Under the pieces are notes generated by a model, which saw only the letters and a program-made list of their open reading frames with translations, was not told the DNA's origin and did not search any database. A stretch of 64,000 nt of DNA from Tepidimonas charontis (lineage in GTDB: Bacteria > Pseudomonadota > Gammaproteobacteria > Burkholderiales > Burkholderiaceae_C). Shown here piece by piece: positions 49,559 to 62,008 of this stretch. Location of the stretch: NCBI RefSeq assembly GCF_007556685.1, contig NZ_VJON01000002.1:1-64000 (forward strand), given 5' to 3'. The translations under genes were made by a program, and so were the position numbers. Numbering within the stretch: the stretch's first letter is position 1; each line of letters starts with the position of its first letter.

Positions 49559-51244
49559 ATGCAAACGCCCGCGCATCTGATCGAACAGTATGGCCCGCGC
49601 GAGGCCATGGCGTACGACGTCGTCATCGTTGGCGGTGGCCCGGCCGGCCTGGCCACCGCCATCCGCCTCAAGCAGCTGGCGGCCGAGCGCAGCGCCGAGG
49701 TCAGCGTGTGTGTGCTGGAGAAGGGCTCCGAGCCGGGCGCACACATCCTGTCGGGGGCGGTGATGGACCCGCGCGCCCTCACCGAACTGTTTGCCGACTG
49801 GAAGACGCGCGGCGCCCCGCTGAACCAGCCCGTCACCGCCGACGAGGTCCTGTTTTTGGAAGCCGACGGTGCTCTGCGCATCCCGCAGTGGCTGCTGCCC
49901 GAGTGCTTCCACAACGAGGGCAACTACGTCATCAGCCTGGGAGCCGTGACCAAGTGGCTGGCCGAGCAGGCCGAAGCCCTGGGGGTGGAAATCTTCCCGG
50001 GCTTCGCCGCCGCCGAGATCCTCTACACCGACGAGGGCGCCGTCAAAGGGGTGGCCACCGGCCACATGGGGCTGGGCAAAGATGGCCAGCCCACCGAGGC
50101 CTTCCAGCTTGGCATGGAGCTGCACGCCAAATACACGGTATTTGCCGAAGGCGCGCGCGGGCACTTGGGCAAACAGCTCATCGCGCGCTTTCGGCTCGAC
50201 GAGGGCAAAGATCCGCAGACCTACGGCATCGGCATCAAGGAGCTGTGGGAGATTCCACCGGAAAAAGCCAAACCCGGGCTGGTGGTACACACCGCTGGCT
50301 GGCCGCTGGATGAGCATACTTACGGCGGCGGCTTTCTGTACCACCTGGAAGGCAACAAGGTCACGCTGGGCTTCGTCGTCGGACTGGACTACCAGAACCC
50401 GTGGCTGAGCCCCTTCGAGGAGATGCAGCGCTGGAAGACGCACCCGGCCATTCGCGCGCACATCGAAGGTGGCAAGCGCATCGGCTACGGCGCACGCGCC
50501 ATCACCGCGGGCGGCCTGCTGAGCCTGCCCAAAACGGTCTTCCCCGGCGGCGCCTTGGTCGGCTGTGATGCGGGCTATCTGAACGCCGCGCGCATCAAAG
50601 GCAGCCATGCCGCCATCAAGACCGGCATGCTGTGCGCCGAGGCCGCCTTCGAGGCCCTGCAAGCCGGCCGCCAGCACGACGAATTGCAGGCCTACCCGGC
50701 CGCCTTCGAGCAAAGCTGGCTGTACCAGGAGCTGCACCGCGCGCGCAACTTCAAATCCTGGTTCAAAAAAGGTAACACCATCGGCGCGCTGATGACCGGC
50801 ATCGAGCACTGGCTGCTGCCCAAGCTCGGCATCCAAAGCCCGCCGTGGACCGTGCGCCGACACACCCCGGACCACGCGCGCCTGCATGCCGCCAGCCAGG
50901 TCGAGCCGATCCGCTACCCCAAGCCTGACGGGGTACTGACCTTCGACCGCCTCAGCAGTGTCTTCCTCTCCAACACCAACCACGAGGAAAACCAACCGCC
51001 GCACCTGACGCTGAAGGACCCGAGCGTCCCGGTGGCGGTGAATCTGGCCCAGTACGCTGGGCCAGAGAGCCGCTACTGCCCGGCTGGCGTGTACGAGTTC
51101 GTCGAAAAGGATGGCGCAGCGCAACTCGTCATCAACGCACAGAACTGCGTGCACTGCAAAACCTGCGACATCAAAGACCCGACGCAAAACATCGTCTGGG
51201 TCACACCCGAAGGCGGCGGTGGCCCCAACTACGCCGGTATGTGA
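49559..51244 (+). CDS. Electron-transfer flavoprotein-ubiquinone oxidoreductase
   Basis: A 561-residue membrane-associated flavoprotein passing electrons from ETF to ubiquinone in beta-oxidation and amino-acid catabolism. FAD Rossmann motif VVIVGGGPAGLATAIRL near residue 21, the GGLLSLPKTVFPGGALVGCD region, and the C-terminal 4Fe-4S cluster cysteines in NCVHCKTCDIKDP with an upstream CPAGVYEFVE. Length and ending GGGGPNYAGM are typical. GGAGG lies upstream of ATG 49559. Confidence 0.95.
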   Translation: MQTPAHLIEQYGPREAMAYDVVIVGGGPAGLATAIRLKQLAAERSAEVSVCVLEKGSEPGAHILSGAVMDPRALTELFADWKTRGAPLNQPVTADEVLFLEADGALRIPQWLLPECFHNEGNYVISLGAVTKWLAEQAEALGVEIFPGFAAAEILYTDEGAVKGVATGHMGLGKDGQPTEAFQLGMELHAKYTVFAEGARGHLGKQLIARFRLDEGKDPQTYGIGIKELWEIPPEKAKPGLVVHTAGWPLDEHTYGGGFLYHLEGNKVTLGFVVGLDYQNPWLSPFEEMQRWKTHPAIRAHIEGGKRIGYGARAITAGGLLSLPKTVFPGGALVGCDAGYLNAARIKGSHAAIKTGMLCAEAAFEALQAGRQHDELQAYPAAFEQSWLYQELHRARNFKSWFKKGNTIGALMTGIEHWLLPKLGIQSPPWTVRRHTPDHARLHAASQVEPIRYPKPDGVLTFDRLSSVFLSNTNHEENQPPHLTLKDPSVPVAVNLAQYAGPESRYCPAGVYEFVEKDGAAQLVINAQNCVHCKTCDIKDPTQNIVWVTPEGGGGPNYAGM

Positions 51245-51301
51245 ACGAGCGTGCAGACGCGGCCGCACACCGCGCGCCGTGAACGACTGCGCGGGCCGGA
51301 C

Positions 51302-51331
51302 CTGACACCGCGCACGTCTGGCCGCTACAAT
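51302..51331 (+). promoter_or_regulatory. Promoter of the gcv operon
   Basis: CTGACA (51302-51307), an 18-bp spacer and TACAAT (51326-51331), immediately upstream of the glycine riboswitch. Confidence 0.55.
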
Positions 51332-51340
51332 GCGGTTCAT

Positions 51341-51642
51341 CAGGAGAGAGCCAGCCCGGGCTTGCAGGCACGCACTGCAGCCCGCCCAGCGGCCGCCGAA
51401 GGCGCAGGCCCACCGCCGAACGCTCAGGCAAAAGGACTGATGCAGCGCTCGCGTGCGGGCGCTTGCCTGCTGGAGAGAGGTGTCGCGCGCCCAGCGGGGC
51501 CGCGGTGCGGTGCAGGGTCATGACGACCGCTGGACCCACCGGTCGGCCCGTTCGGGGGCCGCACCCACCGAAGGAGCAAATGCCATGGCAGCCGAGCTGG
51601 CGGCGCGATGGCGTGAATCTCTCAGGTAAAGCGGACAGCAGG
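51341..51642 (+). ncRNA. Tandem glycine riboswitch
   Basis: Two glycine aptamers in the gcvT leader. The first (about 51341-51445) has GGAGAGAGCC, GCCGAAGGCGCAGGCC and CGCTCAGGCAAAAGGACTGATG; the second (about 51468-51642) has CTGGAGAGAGG, CACCGAAGGAGCAAATGCC and CTCTCAGGTAAAGCGGACAGCAGG. These are the conserved gcvT-element cores. The riboswitch normally turns the cleavage system on when glycine is plentiful. The second aptamer has a long P3 arm. Confidence 0.92.
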
Positions 51643-51701
51643 TGTGCCCCGGCTCCCCGTCGTCGGGAGGCCGGATGTTGCCACCTTCTGGAGCATCGCC
51701 C

Positions 51702-52832
51702 ATGTCCGCTGCCACCGACACCTTACGCAAAACCCCGCTGTACGACCTGCACCTGGCGCTGGGCGCGCGCATGGTACCGTTTGCCGGCTACCACATGCCG
51801 GTGCAATATCCGCAGGGGCTGCTGCGCGAACACCAGCACACGCGGCAAGCGGCCGGACTGTTCGACGTCTCACACATGGGGCAGGTGCGGCTGCACGGTG
51901 CGCAAGCCGCCGCCGCGCTCGAGACGCTGATCCCCATGGACGTGTTGGGGCTGGGCCTGCACCGCCAGCGCTACGGCTTGCTGCTCAATGACGATGGCGG
52001 CATTCTGGACGATCTGATGTTCGTCAACCGCGGTGACGACCTGTGGCTGGTGGTCAACGGCGCCTGCAAAGCCGCCGACATCGCCCACCTGCAAGCACGC
52101 ATCGGACAACGCTGCCACGTCGAGCCGCTGCCCGAGCGCGCACTGTTGGCGCTGCAGGGGCCGCTGGCCGTGCAAGCGCTGCAACGCGTGCTGCCCGGGG
52201 TCGAGCGTCTGGTGTTCATGACCGGCATGCCCGCCACCTGGGAAGGCGCCGACCTCTACGTCACGCGCAGCGGCTACACCGGCGAAGACGGCTTCGAAAT
52301 CTCGGTGCCGGGCGACGCCGCCACCGCCTTCGCGCAGGCGCTGCTGGCGCAGCCCGAGGTCAAGCCGATCGGCCTGGGCGCACGCAATTCACTGCGCCTG
52401 GAAGCGGGCCTGTGTCTGCACGGCCACGACATCGACACCACCACCACGCCGGCCGAAGCGGCGCTGGGCTGGGCGATTCAGAAAGTGCGCCGGCGCGGCG
52501 GCGCGCGCGCGGGCGGCTTTCCGGGCGCCGAGCGCGTGCTGGCCCAGCTCGACGGCAGCGCACCGCTGCAGCGCCTGCGCGTGGGCCTGATCGCGCAGGA
52601 GCGCGTGCCGGTGCGTGAGCCAGCGCCCTTGCACACGCCGGCCGGCGAGGCGGTGGGCCAGGTCACCAGCGGGTTGCTGTCGCCCACGCTCGACCAGCCG
52701 ATCGCCATGGGCTATGTGGCCAGTGCGCACGCGGCGGTCGGCACGGTGCTACACGCCATCGTACGTGGCCGGCCGGTGCCGATGACGGTGACGGCGCTGC
52801 CTTTCGTGCCCCCGCGCTACCACCGCGGTTGA
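51702..52832 (+). CDS. gcvT: Glycine cleavage T protein (aminomethyltransferase)
   Basis: A 376-residue tetrahydrofolate-dependent aminomethyltransferase that releases ammonia from the H-protein-bound aminomethyl group. Family segments LYDLHLALGARMVPFAGYHM, GLFDVSHMGQVRLHG, and SGYTGEDGFEISVPGD with LGARNSLRLEAGLCLHGHDI are present. ATG 51702 has TGGAG upstream and lies 59 bp after the riboswitch. First gene of gcvT-gcvH-gcvP. Confidence 0.96.
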   Translation: MSAATDTLRKTPLYDLHLALGARMVPFAGYHMPVQYPQGLLREHQHTRQAAGLFDVSHMGQVRLHGAQAAAALETLIPMDVLGLGLHRQRYGLLLNDDGGILDDLMFVNRGDDLWLVVNGACKAADIAHLQARIGQRCHVEPLPERALLALQGPLAVQALQRVLPGVERLVFMTGMPATWEGADLYVTRSGYTGEDGFEISVPGDAATAFAQALLAQPEVKPIGLGARNSLRLEAGLCLHGHDIDTTTTPAEAALGWAIQKVRRRGGARAGGFPGAERVLAQLDGSAPLQRLRVGLIAQERVPVREPAPLHTPAGEAVGQVTSGLLSPTLDQPIAMGYVASAHAAVGTVLHAIVRGRPVPMTVTALPFVPPRYHRG

Positions 52833-52901
52833 TGGGCGTGCACGCGGCAGCGTGGACGACCCGACGCCTTTCTTTCCGACCCTCTTCTCCTGGAGCCAGC
52901 C

Positions 52902-53267
52902 ATGACCCTGAAATTCACCCCCGACCACGAATGGATCCGCGTCGAAGGCGACGTCGGCACCGTCGGCATCACCCACCACGCGCAGGACGCGCTGGGCGAC
53001 GTGGTCTTCGTCGAGTTGCCCGAAGTCGGCAAGACGTATGCACAGAAGGATGTCGCCGGGGTGGTGGAATCCGTCAAAGCCGCCGCCGACGTCTATATGC
53101 CCGTCAGCGGCGAAGTGATCGAGGTCAACGAAGCCTTGCGTGCCGACCCCTCCCTGGCCAACAGCGACCCGCTGGGCGCCGGCTGGTTTTTCAAAGTGCG
53201 CCTGAGCCAGCCCGCCGAGCTCGACACCCTGCTGGATGAGACGGCCTACGGTCAGTTGACGCAGTAA
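52902..53267 (+). CDS. gcvH: Glycine cleavage H protein
   Basis: A 121-residue lipoyl carrier shuttling the aminomethyl group between P, T and L proteins. The lipoylated lysine is in [20 protein letters not shown] at about residue 64. Start [20 protein letters not shown] is typical; CTCCTGGAGCC precedes it. It lies 69 bp after gcvT and 13 bp before gcvP. Confidence 0.97.
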   Translation: MTLKFTPDHEWIRVEGDVGTVGITHHAQDALGDVVFVELPEVGKTYAQKDVAGVVESVKAAADVYMPVSGEVIEVNEALRADPSLANSDPLGAGWFFKVRLSQPAELDTLLDETAYGQLTQ

Positions 53268-53280
53268 TCGGAGCCCCACG

Positions 53281-56211
<2,931 letters not shown>

Positions 56212-56290
56212 GCACGCGACCTGGGCCAGCCGTTGCGCGGTGTCGAGTACACCGCGCCCGCTGGGTTGGCGGCACCAGGCGAGCGGGCAC

Positions 56291-56926
56291 TTACTGGGGC
56301 GAGCGTGGGCTCCAGCTGGGCAGCCGCCAATCCAGCGCCACCGCCAACAGACGGCTGCCGGTGGCCACCAACGCGCCCGCCAAACTGGCCCATTCCGAGC
56401 CGACGTTCAACGCCGCCAAGCCCAGGTAAACCGCACTGCCGACCAAAGCGCACACCGCGTAGGGCCGGTGGTCGCGGTACACCTGCGGCACCTCATTGCA
56501 CAGGACATCGCGCGCCACCCCACCCACGATCGCCGTCGTCACCCCCATCAGCACACCCACCAACGGCGACATGCCCGCCGACAGCGCAAGACTCGTGCCC
56601 GAGACAGCAAACAGACCAAGCCCGAGCGCATCCGCCACGATCATCAGGCGTGCCCCCGCCTCGCGCATCGCCATCGACAGCCACAGCGGCGCGGTCAACC
56701 CCATCGCCAACACCAACCATACATACGCCTCGTGCTCGGTCCAGAACAGCGGGCGCCGGTCGAGTAGAACATCACGCACCGTGCCGCCGCCAAAGGCGCT
56801 GACGAATGCCACCGACACCACGCCCACCACATCCATGCGCTTGCGCATGGCTTCGATCAGGCCGGACATGGCAAAGGCGACGGTGCCACCGACTTCGATG
56901 GTGATGAGGAGGGTCGATAGATTCAT
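56291..56926 (-). CDS. TRIC/UPF0126 family membrane protein
   Basis: A 211-residue inner-membrane protein with seven predicted helices in two repeats of the UPF0126 (YadS/YicG) family, related to trimeric intracellular cation channels. Repeat motifs GTVAFAMSGLIEAMRKRMDV with AFGGGTVRDVLLDRRPLFW, and GLFAVSGTSLALSAGM with AIVGGVARDVLCNEVP. Possibly a potassium or small-solute channel. ATG 56926 matches the family start MNLSTLLITIEVGGTVAFAM. Confidence 0.9.
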   Translation of the reverse strand: MNLSTLLITIEVGGTVAFAMSGLIEAMRKRMDVVGVVSVAFVSAFGGGTVRDVLLDRRPLFWTEHEAYVWLVLAMGLTAPLWLSMAMREAGARLMIVADALGLGLFAVSGTSLALSAGMSPLVGVLMGVTTAIVGGVARDVLCNEVPQVYRDHRPYAVCALVGSAVYLGLAALNVGSEWASLAGALVATGSRLLAVALDWRLPSWSPRSPQ

Positions 56927-57060
56927 CTCCAATCTCTCGCTCGATGAGCGCACCCGATGCGCGCGCGATGAAACGCACATATCGAGCGACCAGCGCGGCA
57001 CTGGCGTACCGCATACACGAACTTGCGCGGGCGCGGCGGCACGCGCATAATGGCTCGGCC

Positions 57061-57363
57061 ATGGCCGATATCGATACGCCATCCCTGTTGCCGGACACCG
57101 ATGCGTGGCTGCGTGCCGTACCGGGCCTGAATTACCCGCAAGCGCTGACCACACAGTTTCCCCGCTTGGCCAACGCCTTGGCCGCCGTCCGACACGATCC
57201 CCAGGCCTTGCGTGAGCGCTTCGACGACCTGCTGCATGACCAGCGCGGCGGCCGCCGCGGCTTTCCGTTCGACGTGATGATGGAACTGCTGGCCCTGCGC
57301 GACGCACTGATCGAGGACGACGAACCACCCGGCACCGACGACGCCACCAAGTGGGTATCCTAA
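57061..57363 (+). CDS. Small conserved-type protein of unknown function
   Basis: A 100-residue acidic soluble protein, MADIDTPSLLPDTDAWLRAV then GLNYPQALTTQFPRLANALA, mostly helical, with no membrane segment or motif that I recognise. A centre of RERFDDLLHDQRGGRRGFPF is likely a loop. It is divergent from the TRIC-type gene and convergent with the LigB-type gene (28-bp gap). The helical character and clean start suggest a real gene. Confidence 0.6.
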   Translation: MADIDTPSLLPDTDAWLRAVPGLNYPQALTTQFPRLANALAAVRHDPQALRERFDDLLHDQRGGRRGFPFDVMMELLALRDALIEDDEPPGTDDATKWVS

Positions 57364-57391
57364 CCGCGAATCGGCCGCCACCCAGGCGAAC

Positions 57392-58199
57392 TCAGCCGAT
57401 GGCGTAGCTGTCCATCGACAGGTAGCGATACTGCGTCTCGCGCGTGATGGCCTGCACGGGTGCCGGCCCGGCATCCGGCCAACGTGCGGCCCCCAGGGCA
57501 AAGAACAGCGGCAATAGATGCTCGTCGGTCGGGTGGGCGCGCATCGCCTGCGGCGCTCGGGCACGGTAGTCCAGCAGCGATGGCAGATCGCCTGCCTGCA
57601 GCGCCTCCCACACCCACGCCGAAAAGGCTTGCACGTAAGGATCGGCGGGCGCATCGATGGCCGGCCGGCCGCCAAAGAACTCCATCAGGTTGTGCGTCAG
57701 GCTGCCCGAGCCCACGAGCAGCACCCCGGCCTGCCGTAGATCGGCCAGCGCCACACCGATAGCATACACCTCGGCGGGGTCGGCATTGGACGGCAGGGCC
57801 ACCTGCACCACCGGCCAGCGCGCCTGCGGCAGCAGAAAACGCAGCGGCGACCATACACCGTGGTCGCGCGGGCGCTGCGTGTCCTCGGCGGTGGCGATCC
57901 CGGCCGCGCAGGCGCTCGGCGACCGTGCGCGCCAACGCCGGCTCGCCCGGCGCCGGGTACTGCAGGCGGTACAGCGCCGGTGGAAACCCGCTGAAGTCGT
58001 GCCACGTGGGCGGCATGGGGTGACTGCCCACGGCAGCCACGGCATCCATCCAGTGCGGCGACATCACCACCACGGCGCGCAGGTCGTCGCGCACGGCCAG
58101 CGACTGCCCCCACTGCTGCAGGGCGGCACCGGCAGCGCCCGGCTCCAGCGCCATCATCGGCGAACCGTGGGACACGAACAAAACAGGCAAGGTTGACAC
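57392..58199 (-). pseudogene. LigB-type (4,5-DOPA-like) dioxygenase with a +1 frameshift
   Basis: Start GTG 58199 (SD GGAGGGG upstream) reads STLPVLFVSHGSPMMALEPG with metal-ligand histidines in SHGSP and MSPHWMDA, then passes to nonsense after ALARTVAERLR. The other frame continues AAGIATAEDTQRPRDHGVWS to the end at 57392, with histidines in RDHGVW and TDEHLLPLF. One extra base near 57905-57911 accounts for the break; without it the protein is about 268 residues, the normal YgiD/DODA length. Either a decayed gene or a base-call error. Confidence 0.8.
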
Positions 58200-58344
58200 G
58201 GACCCCTCCAGGCAATGCCAGAACAACAGCCATGCTAGCGAACGCCAGCGCTACCGCCCGTCAAAGGCTTTGACGATCGCTTTTAAACCGGCGCAGCCCA
58301 GCCCCCAGCAGAAAGACCACCTCGACATCGGTGACAATGCGGTC

Positions 58345-59181
58345 ATGGACCGCTACGCCGTGATCGGCCACCCCATCGGCCACAGCCAATCGCCCCGCAT
58401 CCACACCCTGTTTGCCCAGGCCACCGGGCAGGCGCTGACCTACACGGCCATCGAAGCGCCGCTGGATGGCTTTGCCCCCACGGTCGATGCGTTTCGCGCC
58501 CAAGGCGGCCGTGGCGTCAACGTCACCGTGCCGTTCAAGCTGCAGGCCTGCGCCTACGCCGATGTCGTCAGCGAGCGCGCGCGCATCGCCGGTGCGGCCA
58601 ACGCCCTGGCCTTCGACACCGATGGCCGCTGCCGCGCCGACAACTTCGACGGCGTGGGGCTGGTGCGCGACCTCACCCACAACCTGGGTGTGGACCTGCG
58701 CGCGCGCCGCGTGCTGCTGCTGGGAGCGGGCGGGGCGGCGCGCGGCGTGCTGCAGCCGCTGCTGGCCGCAGGCCCAGCCCTGCTGTGGGTGGCAAACCGC
58801 AGCGCCGACAAAGCGCACGCGCTGGTGCAGGCCTTTCACGCGCTGGGGCTGGGCGAGCGTGAACTGCTCGGCAGCGGTCTGGACGAGTTGGTCCGCGCCG
58901 GCGCCTTCGACGTGGTGATCAACGCCACCGCCGCCAGTTTGGACGCGCAGGCGCTGCCGCTGCCCCCAACCGTGTTCGCAGCGGGCGCGCTGGCCTACGA
59001 TATGGTCTACGGCAAAGGCTTGACGCCGTTTCTGCAGCAGGCGCGCGTGGGCGGCGCCGCCCGCTTGGCCGATGGTGTGGGCATGCTGGTGGAACAAGCC
59101 GCCGACAGCTTCGCCTGGTGGCGCGGCGTGCGCCCCGCCACCGCCGACGTCATCGCGCAGCTGCGCACCCCCCTGATCTAA
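58345..59181 (+). CDS. aroE: Shikimate dehydrogenase
   Basis: A 278-residue NADPH-dependent enzyme reducing 3-dehydroshikimate to shikimate in aromatic amino-acid synthesis. Substrate-binding [20 protein letters not shown], catalytic lysine in [26 protein letters not shown], and the NADPH-binding [16 protein letters not shown] are present; [13 protein letters not shown] and GVGMLVEQA complete it. ATG 58345 is set by the conserved start [17 protein letters not shown]. tal follows 32 bp later. Confidence 0.96.
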   Translation: MDRYAVIGHPIGHSQSPRIHTLFAQATGQALTYTAIEAPLDGFAPTVDAFRAQGGRGVNVTVPFKLQACAYADVVSERARIAGAANALAFDTDGRCRADNFDGVGLVRDLTHNLGVDLRARRVLLLGAGGAARGVLQPLLAAGPALLWVANRSADKAHALVQAFHALGLGERELLGSGLDELVRAGAFDVVINATAASLDAQALPLPPTVFAAGALAYDMVYGKGLTPFLQQARVGGAARLADGVGMLVEQAADSFAWWRGVRPATADVIAQLRTPLI

Positions 59182-59213
59182 ACCCGTCACGGGCCGCGCT
59201 TCACCCACCCCTC

Positions 59214-60170
59214 ATGAACCAGCTCGAATCGCTCAAACATCACACCACCGTGGTGGCCGACACCGGCGACTTTTTGCAGATCGCGCAGTACCAGCCGCGC
59301 GACGCCACCACCAATCCATCGCTGATTCTGAAGTCCGCACTCAAGCCCGAGTATGCGCCGCTACTCGACGACGTCCTGGCACACCACCGCCACCGGGCGC
59401 TGGACGAAGTGGTGGACCGCCTGCTGGTGCGCTTCGGCACCGAGATACTGCGCATCGTGCCTGGGCGCATCTCCACCGAAGTGGATGCGCGGCTGAGCTT
59501 CGATACCGCCGGCACAGTGGCTCGGGCGCGCCGCCTCATCGCTCTGTACGAGGCCGAAGGCGTGCCGCGTAAGCGCGTCCTCATCAAAATCGCCGCCACT
59601 TGGGAAGGTATCCGTGCTGCCGAGGCACTGGAGCGCGAGGGCATTCACACCAATCTGACGCTGCTGTTCGCGTTTTGCCAAGCGGTGGCCTGCGCCGACG
59701 CCGGCGTGCGCCTGATCTCGCCCTTCGTCGGCCGCATTTACGATTGGCACAAAGCGCGTGCCGGGGCCCAATGGGACGAGGCGGCCATGGCCGGTACGAA
59801 CGACCCCGGTGTGCAATCGGTCACCCGCATCTGGATGTACTATAAGCGCCACGGCATCGCCACCGAGGTGATGGGGGCGAGCTTTCGGCACACGGGGCAG
59901 ATTCTGGCTTTGGCCGGCTGCGATCTGCTCACCATCAGCCCGGAGCTGCTCGGTCATCTGGCCGCCACCGAAGGCGCGGTGCCGCGCCGGTTGGTGGCCG
60001 AAGCAGCGGCAGCGGCCGATCTGCCCGAACAGCACTATCGCAGCGGCGACGAAGCGGCCTTTCGCTTCGCGCTCAACGAAGACGCCATGGCCACCGAAAA
60101 GCTGGCCGAGGGCATTCGTCTGTTCTGTGCCGATGCGCGCCGGCTGGATGCCCTGCTGGCCGGGCGCTGA
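59214..60170 (+). CDS. tal: Transaldolase
   Basis: A 318-residue class I transaldolase of the pentose phosphate pathway, moving a dihydroxyacetone unit. The Schiff-base lysine is in [30 protein letters not shown] at the start and [12 protein letters not shown] are family hallmarks. Length as in E. coli TalB (317). 32 bp after aroE. Confidence 0.96.
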   Translation: MNQLESLKHHTTVVADTGDFLQIAQYQPRDATTNPSLILKSALKPEYAPLLDDVLAHHRHRALDEVVDRLLVRFGTEILRIVPGRISTEVDARLSFDTAGTVARARRLIALYEAEGVPRKRVLIKIAATWEGIRAAEALEREGIHTNLTLLFAFCQAVACADAGVRLISPFVGRIYDWHKARAGAQWDEAAMAGTNDPGVQSVTRIWMYYKRHGIATEVMGASFRHTGQILALAGCDLLTISPELLGHLAATEGAVPRRLVAEAAAAADLPEQHYRSGDEAAFRFALNEDAMATEKLAEGIRLFCADARRLDALLAGR

Positions 60171-60278
60171 GGTCGCCGGCGCCGCCCCACGGCAACGGCC
60201 GGTGCACGGCGCTGGGCGGCTGACCGCCCTTGACACAGCAGCGCGGCAACGCCCGGTGTCCAACGAAGGAGTCCGCAC

Positions 60279-60986
60279 ATGAGTGCCTTGATCGTCCACC
60301 ATTTGGAACATTCGCGCTCCCAGCGCGTGCTGTGGCTGCTGGAGGAGCTGGGTGTGCCCTACGAGTTGCGCCTGTACCGGCGCGACCCCCGCACGCGCCT
60401 GGCGCCTCCCGAACTCAAAGCGGTTCATCCGCTGGGCAAAGCGCCCGTCATCACCCACGGCGACGTGACGGTGGCGGAATCGGGAGCCATCCTGGAATAC
60501 CTGGTGGAGACCTTTCCTGCGGCAACCGACGGCGAGCTGGCCGGCCTGCTGCCGCCCGTGGGCAGCGCCGCACACCGCGACAACCGCTTCTGGTTGCACT
60601 TTGCCGAAGGCTCGCTGATGAACTGGGTGGTGATGCAGTTGGTCTTCGTCGCTATCCCGCGCCAGCGCATGCCCTTTTTCGCTCGCCCCATCGCGCGCGC
60701 CATCTGCCAGCAGGTATTGCAGCGCTTCGTGCAACCGAATATCGACAGCGCCTTGGCGCTGGTGGAGCAGACCCTGAGTGACGGCCGCCCCTGGCTCACG
60801 GGCCAACGGCTCGCCTTGGCCGACATCCAAATGAGCTTTGCCATCGAAGCCGCGTTCGCCCTCGGGGCAGCGGATCTGCCCAAGCGCTTACCGGCCACCG
60901 CCGCGTGGCGTCAACGCTACCGCAGCCGCCCTGCCTACCAGCGCGCGCTGGCCAAAGGTGGCCCGGAAATCATGACCATGGCTTGA
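60279..60986 (+). CDS. Glutathione S-transferase family protein
   Basis: A 235-residue GST-like protein: N-terminal thioredoxin fold (VHHLEHSRSQRVLWLLEELG then HPLGKAPVITHGD and AESGAILEYLVETF) and an all-helical C-terminal domain (WLTGQRLALADIQMSFAIEA). The serine/histidine near residue 12 is the probable catalytic region. GAAGGAG precedes ATG 60279. Substrate unknown. It is not close to the GST at 45743 in sequence. Confidence 0.9.
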   Translation: MSALIVHHLEHSRSQRVLWLLEELGVPYELRLYRRDPRTRLAPPELKAVHPLGKAPVITHGDVTVAESGAILEYLVETFPAATDGELAGLLPPVGSAAHRDNRFWLHFAEGSLMNWVVMQLVFVAIPRQRMPFFARPIARAICQQVLQRFVQPNIDSALALVEQTLSDGRPWLTGQRLALADIQMSFAIEAAFALGAADLPKRLPATAAWRQRYRSRPAYQRALAKGGPEIMTMA

Positions 60987-61114
60987 AGCGGCAGCGGGCC
61001 CCGGGCAGCGCCGGGCCCACGGGTTCGACCGCTATTCGGCGGCATCCTCGACACCGGCGGCGTTCGAACTGCGCTAAAGTGTGCGCTTTGGCTGCCGTAC
61101 CCGCGAATGCTCCC

Positions 61115-61621
61115 ATGTCTGGCTCCGAGACCCTGCCCCCCATCCCCCCGAAGCGTTATTTCACCATCGGTGAGGTGAGCGAACTCTGCGGCGTCAAACC
61201 ACACGTGCTGCGCTACTGGGAACAGGAGTTCACCCAATTGCGCCCCATGAAGCGACGCGGTAACCGCCGCTACTACCAGCACCACGAGGTGCTGATGATC
61301 CGGCGCATCCGCGAGCTGCTGTATGAGCAGGGCTTCACCATTCACGGCGCACGCAACCGCTTGGCCGAACTGGTCCAACAAGACCGTCAACTGCGCCGCG
61401 GCAGCCCCCTGACCGGCTCTGTTGCGGACGTCGCCGACGAGCTCGACGACGAGCCGCCGACGCAGCCGCCGGACAGCGTACCCTCGGCGGCAACCGCCGC
61501 CATCACGTCAGCCGCCTCGCACGACGACACCGCCGCGCCCCTGGATCGGGCTGCCCTGCTGGCGGAATTGCGAACCATTCGCGCCCTGCTGGATACCCTG
61601 CCCCCGCGTGTGGGTGTTTAG
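61115..61621 (+). CDS. MerR-family transcriptional regulator
   Basis: A 168-residue regulator. The winged helix-turn-helix KRYFTIGEVSELCGVKPHVL and LRYWEQEFTQLRPMKRRGN are followed by RRYYQHHEVLMIRRIRELLY, the usual MerR domain, then a low-complexity acidic/alanine C-terminus instead of a metal-binding domain. This type often sits between ihfA and a tRNA-Pro in Burkholderiales; the tRNA-Pro is present, but ihfA is not upstream here. Target genes unknown. Confidence 0.9.
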   Translation: MSGSETLPPIPPKRYFTIGEVSELCGVKPHVLRYWEQEFTQLRPMKRRGNRRYYQHHEVLMIRRIRELLYEQGFTIHGARNRLAELVQQDRQLRRGSPLTGSVADVADELDDEPPTQPPDSVPSAATAAITSAASHDDTAAPLDRAALLAELRTIRALLDTLPPRVGV

Positions 61622-61697
61622 CGCAAGGGGGAAGGCGCACCCCCACCGTGCCGGTCGGCGCAGACACACACCCCGGTTCAGCCCAGCAGAAAAGCCG

Positions 61698-61703
61698 TAT
61701 AAT
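61698..61703 (+). promoter_or_regulatory. -10 element of tRNA-Pro
   Basis: Perfect TATAAT 9 bp before the tRNA gene; a GGTTCA 17 bp upstream is a weak -35. Confidence 0.5.
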
Positions 61704-61712
61704 TCGGCTCCT

Positions 61713-61789
61713 CGGCGTGTAGCGCAGCCTGGTAGCGCACTTGCATGGGGTGCAAGGGGTCGCGAGTTCGAATCCCGCCACGCCGACCA
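61713..61789 (+). tRNA. tRNA-Pro (GGG)
   Basis: A 77-nt cloverleaf: acceptor CGGCGTG pairs with CACGCCG, anticodon stem CTTGC/GCAAG encloses ATGGGGT with anticodon GGG, T arm TCGCGAGTTCGAATCCCGCCA, encoded CCA. It reads CCC and CCU codons. Confidence 0.96.
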
Positions 61790-61800
61790 TATACGACAAA

Positions 61801-61830
61801 GGCTCACGGGGTCACCCCGTGAGCCTTTTT
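61801..61830 (+). terminator. Terminator after tRNA-Pro
   Basis: A perfect 11-bp stem GGCTCACGGGG / CCCCGTGAGCC with loop TCA and five T, 11 bp after the tRNA. The following 178 bp to the end of acnA show no gene. Confidence 0.85.
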
Positions 61831-62008
61831 CATTGCTGCCCGCGCGACGCTCTCGGCGCACCATTGCCGCGCCAGCGGTTTGCCAGATCACGCACTGCAG
61901 CGGCTCGGACGGCAGCGACGCCGCAACGGCCCCGTACAGTGCGTCAGCGGCGCCCCGGTTGGGTAGACGGCTGGAGGGGCGCCGCCACCCAATGCCCGCG
62001 TACGGCGG

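Noticed and set aside
61831-62008. Small gene between tRNA-Pro and acnA
   Set aside because: No frame with a start, ribosome site or recognisable product.
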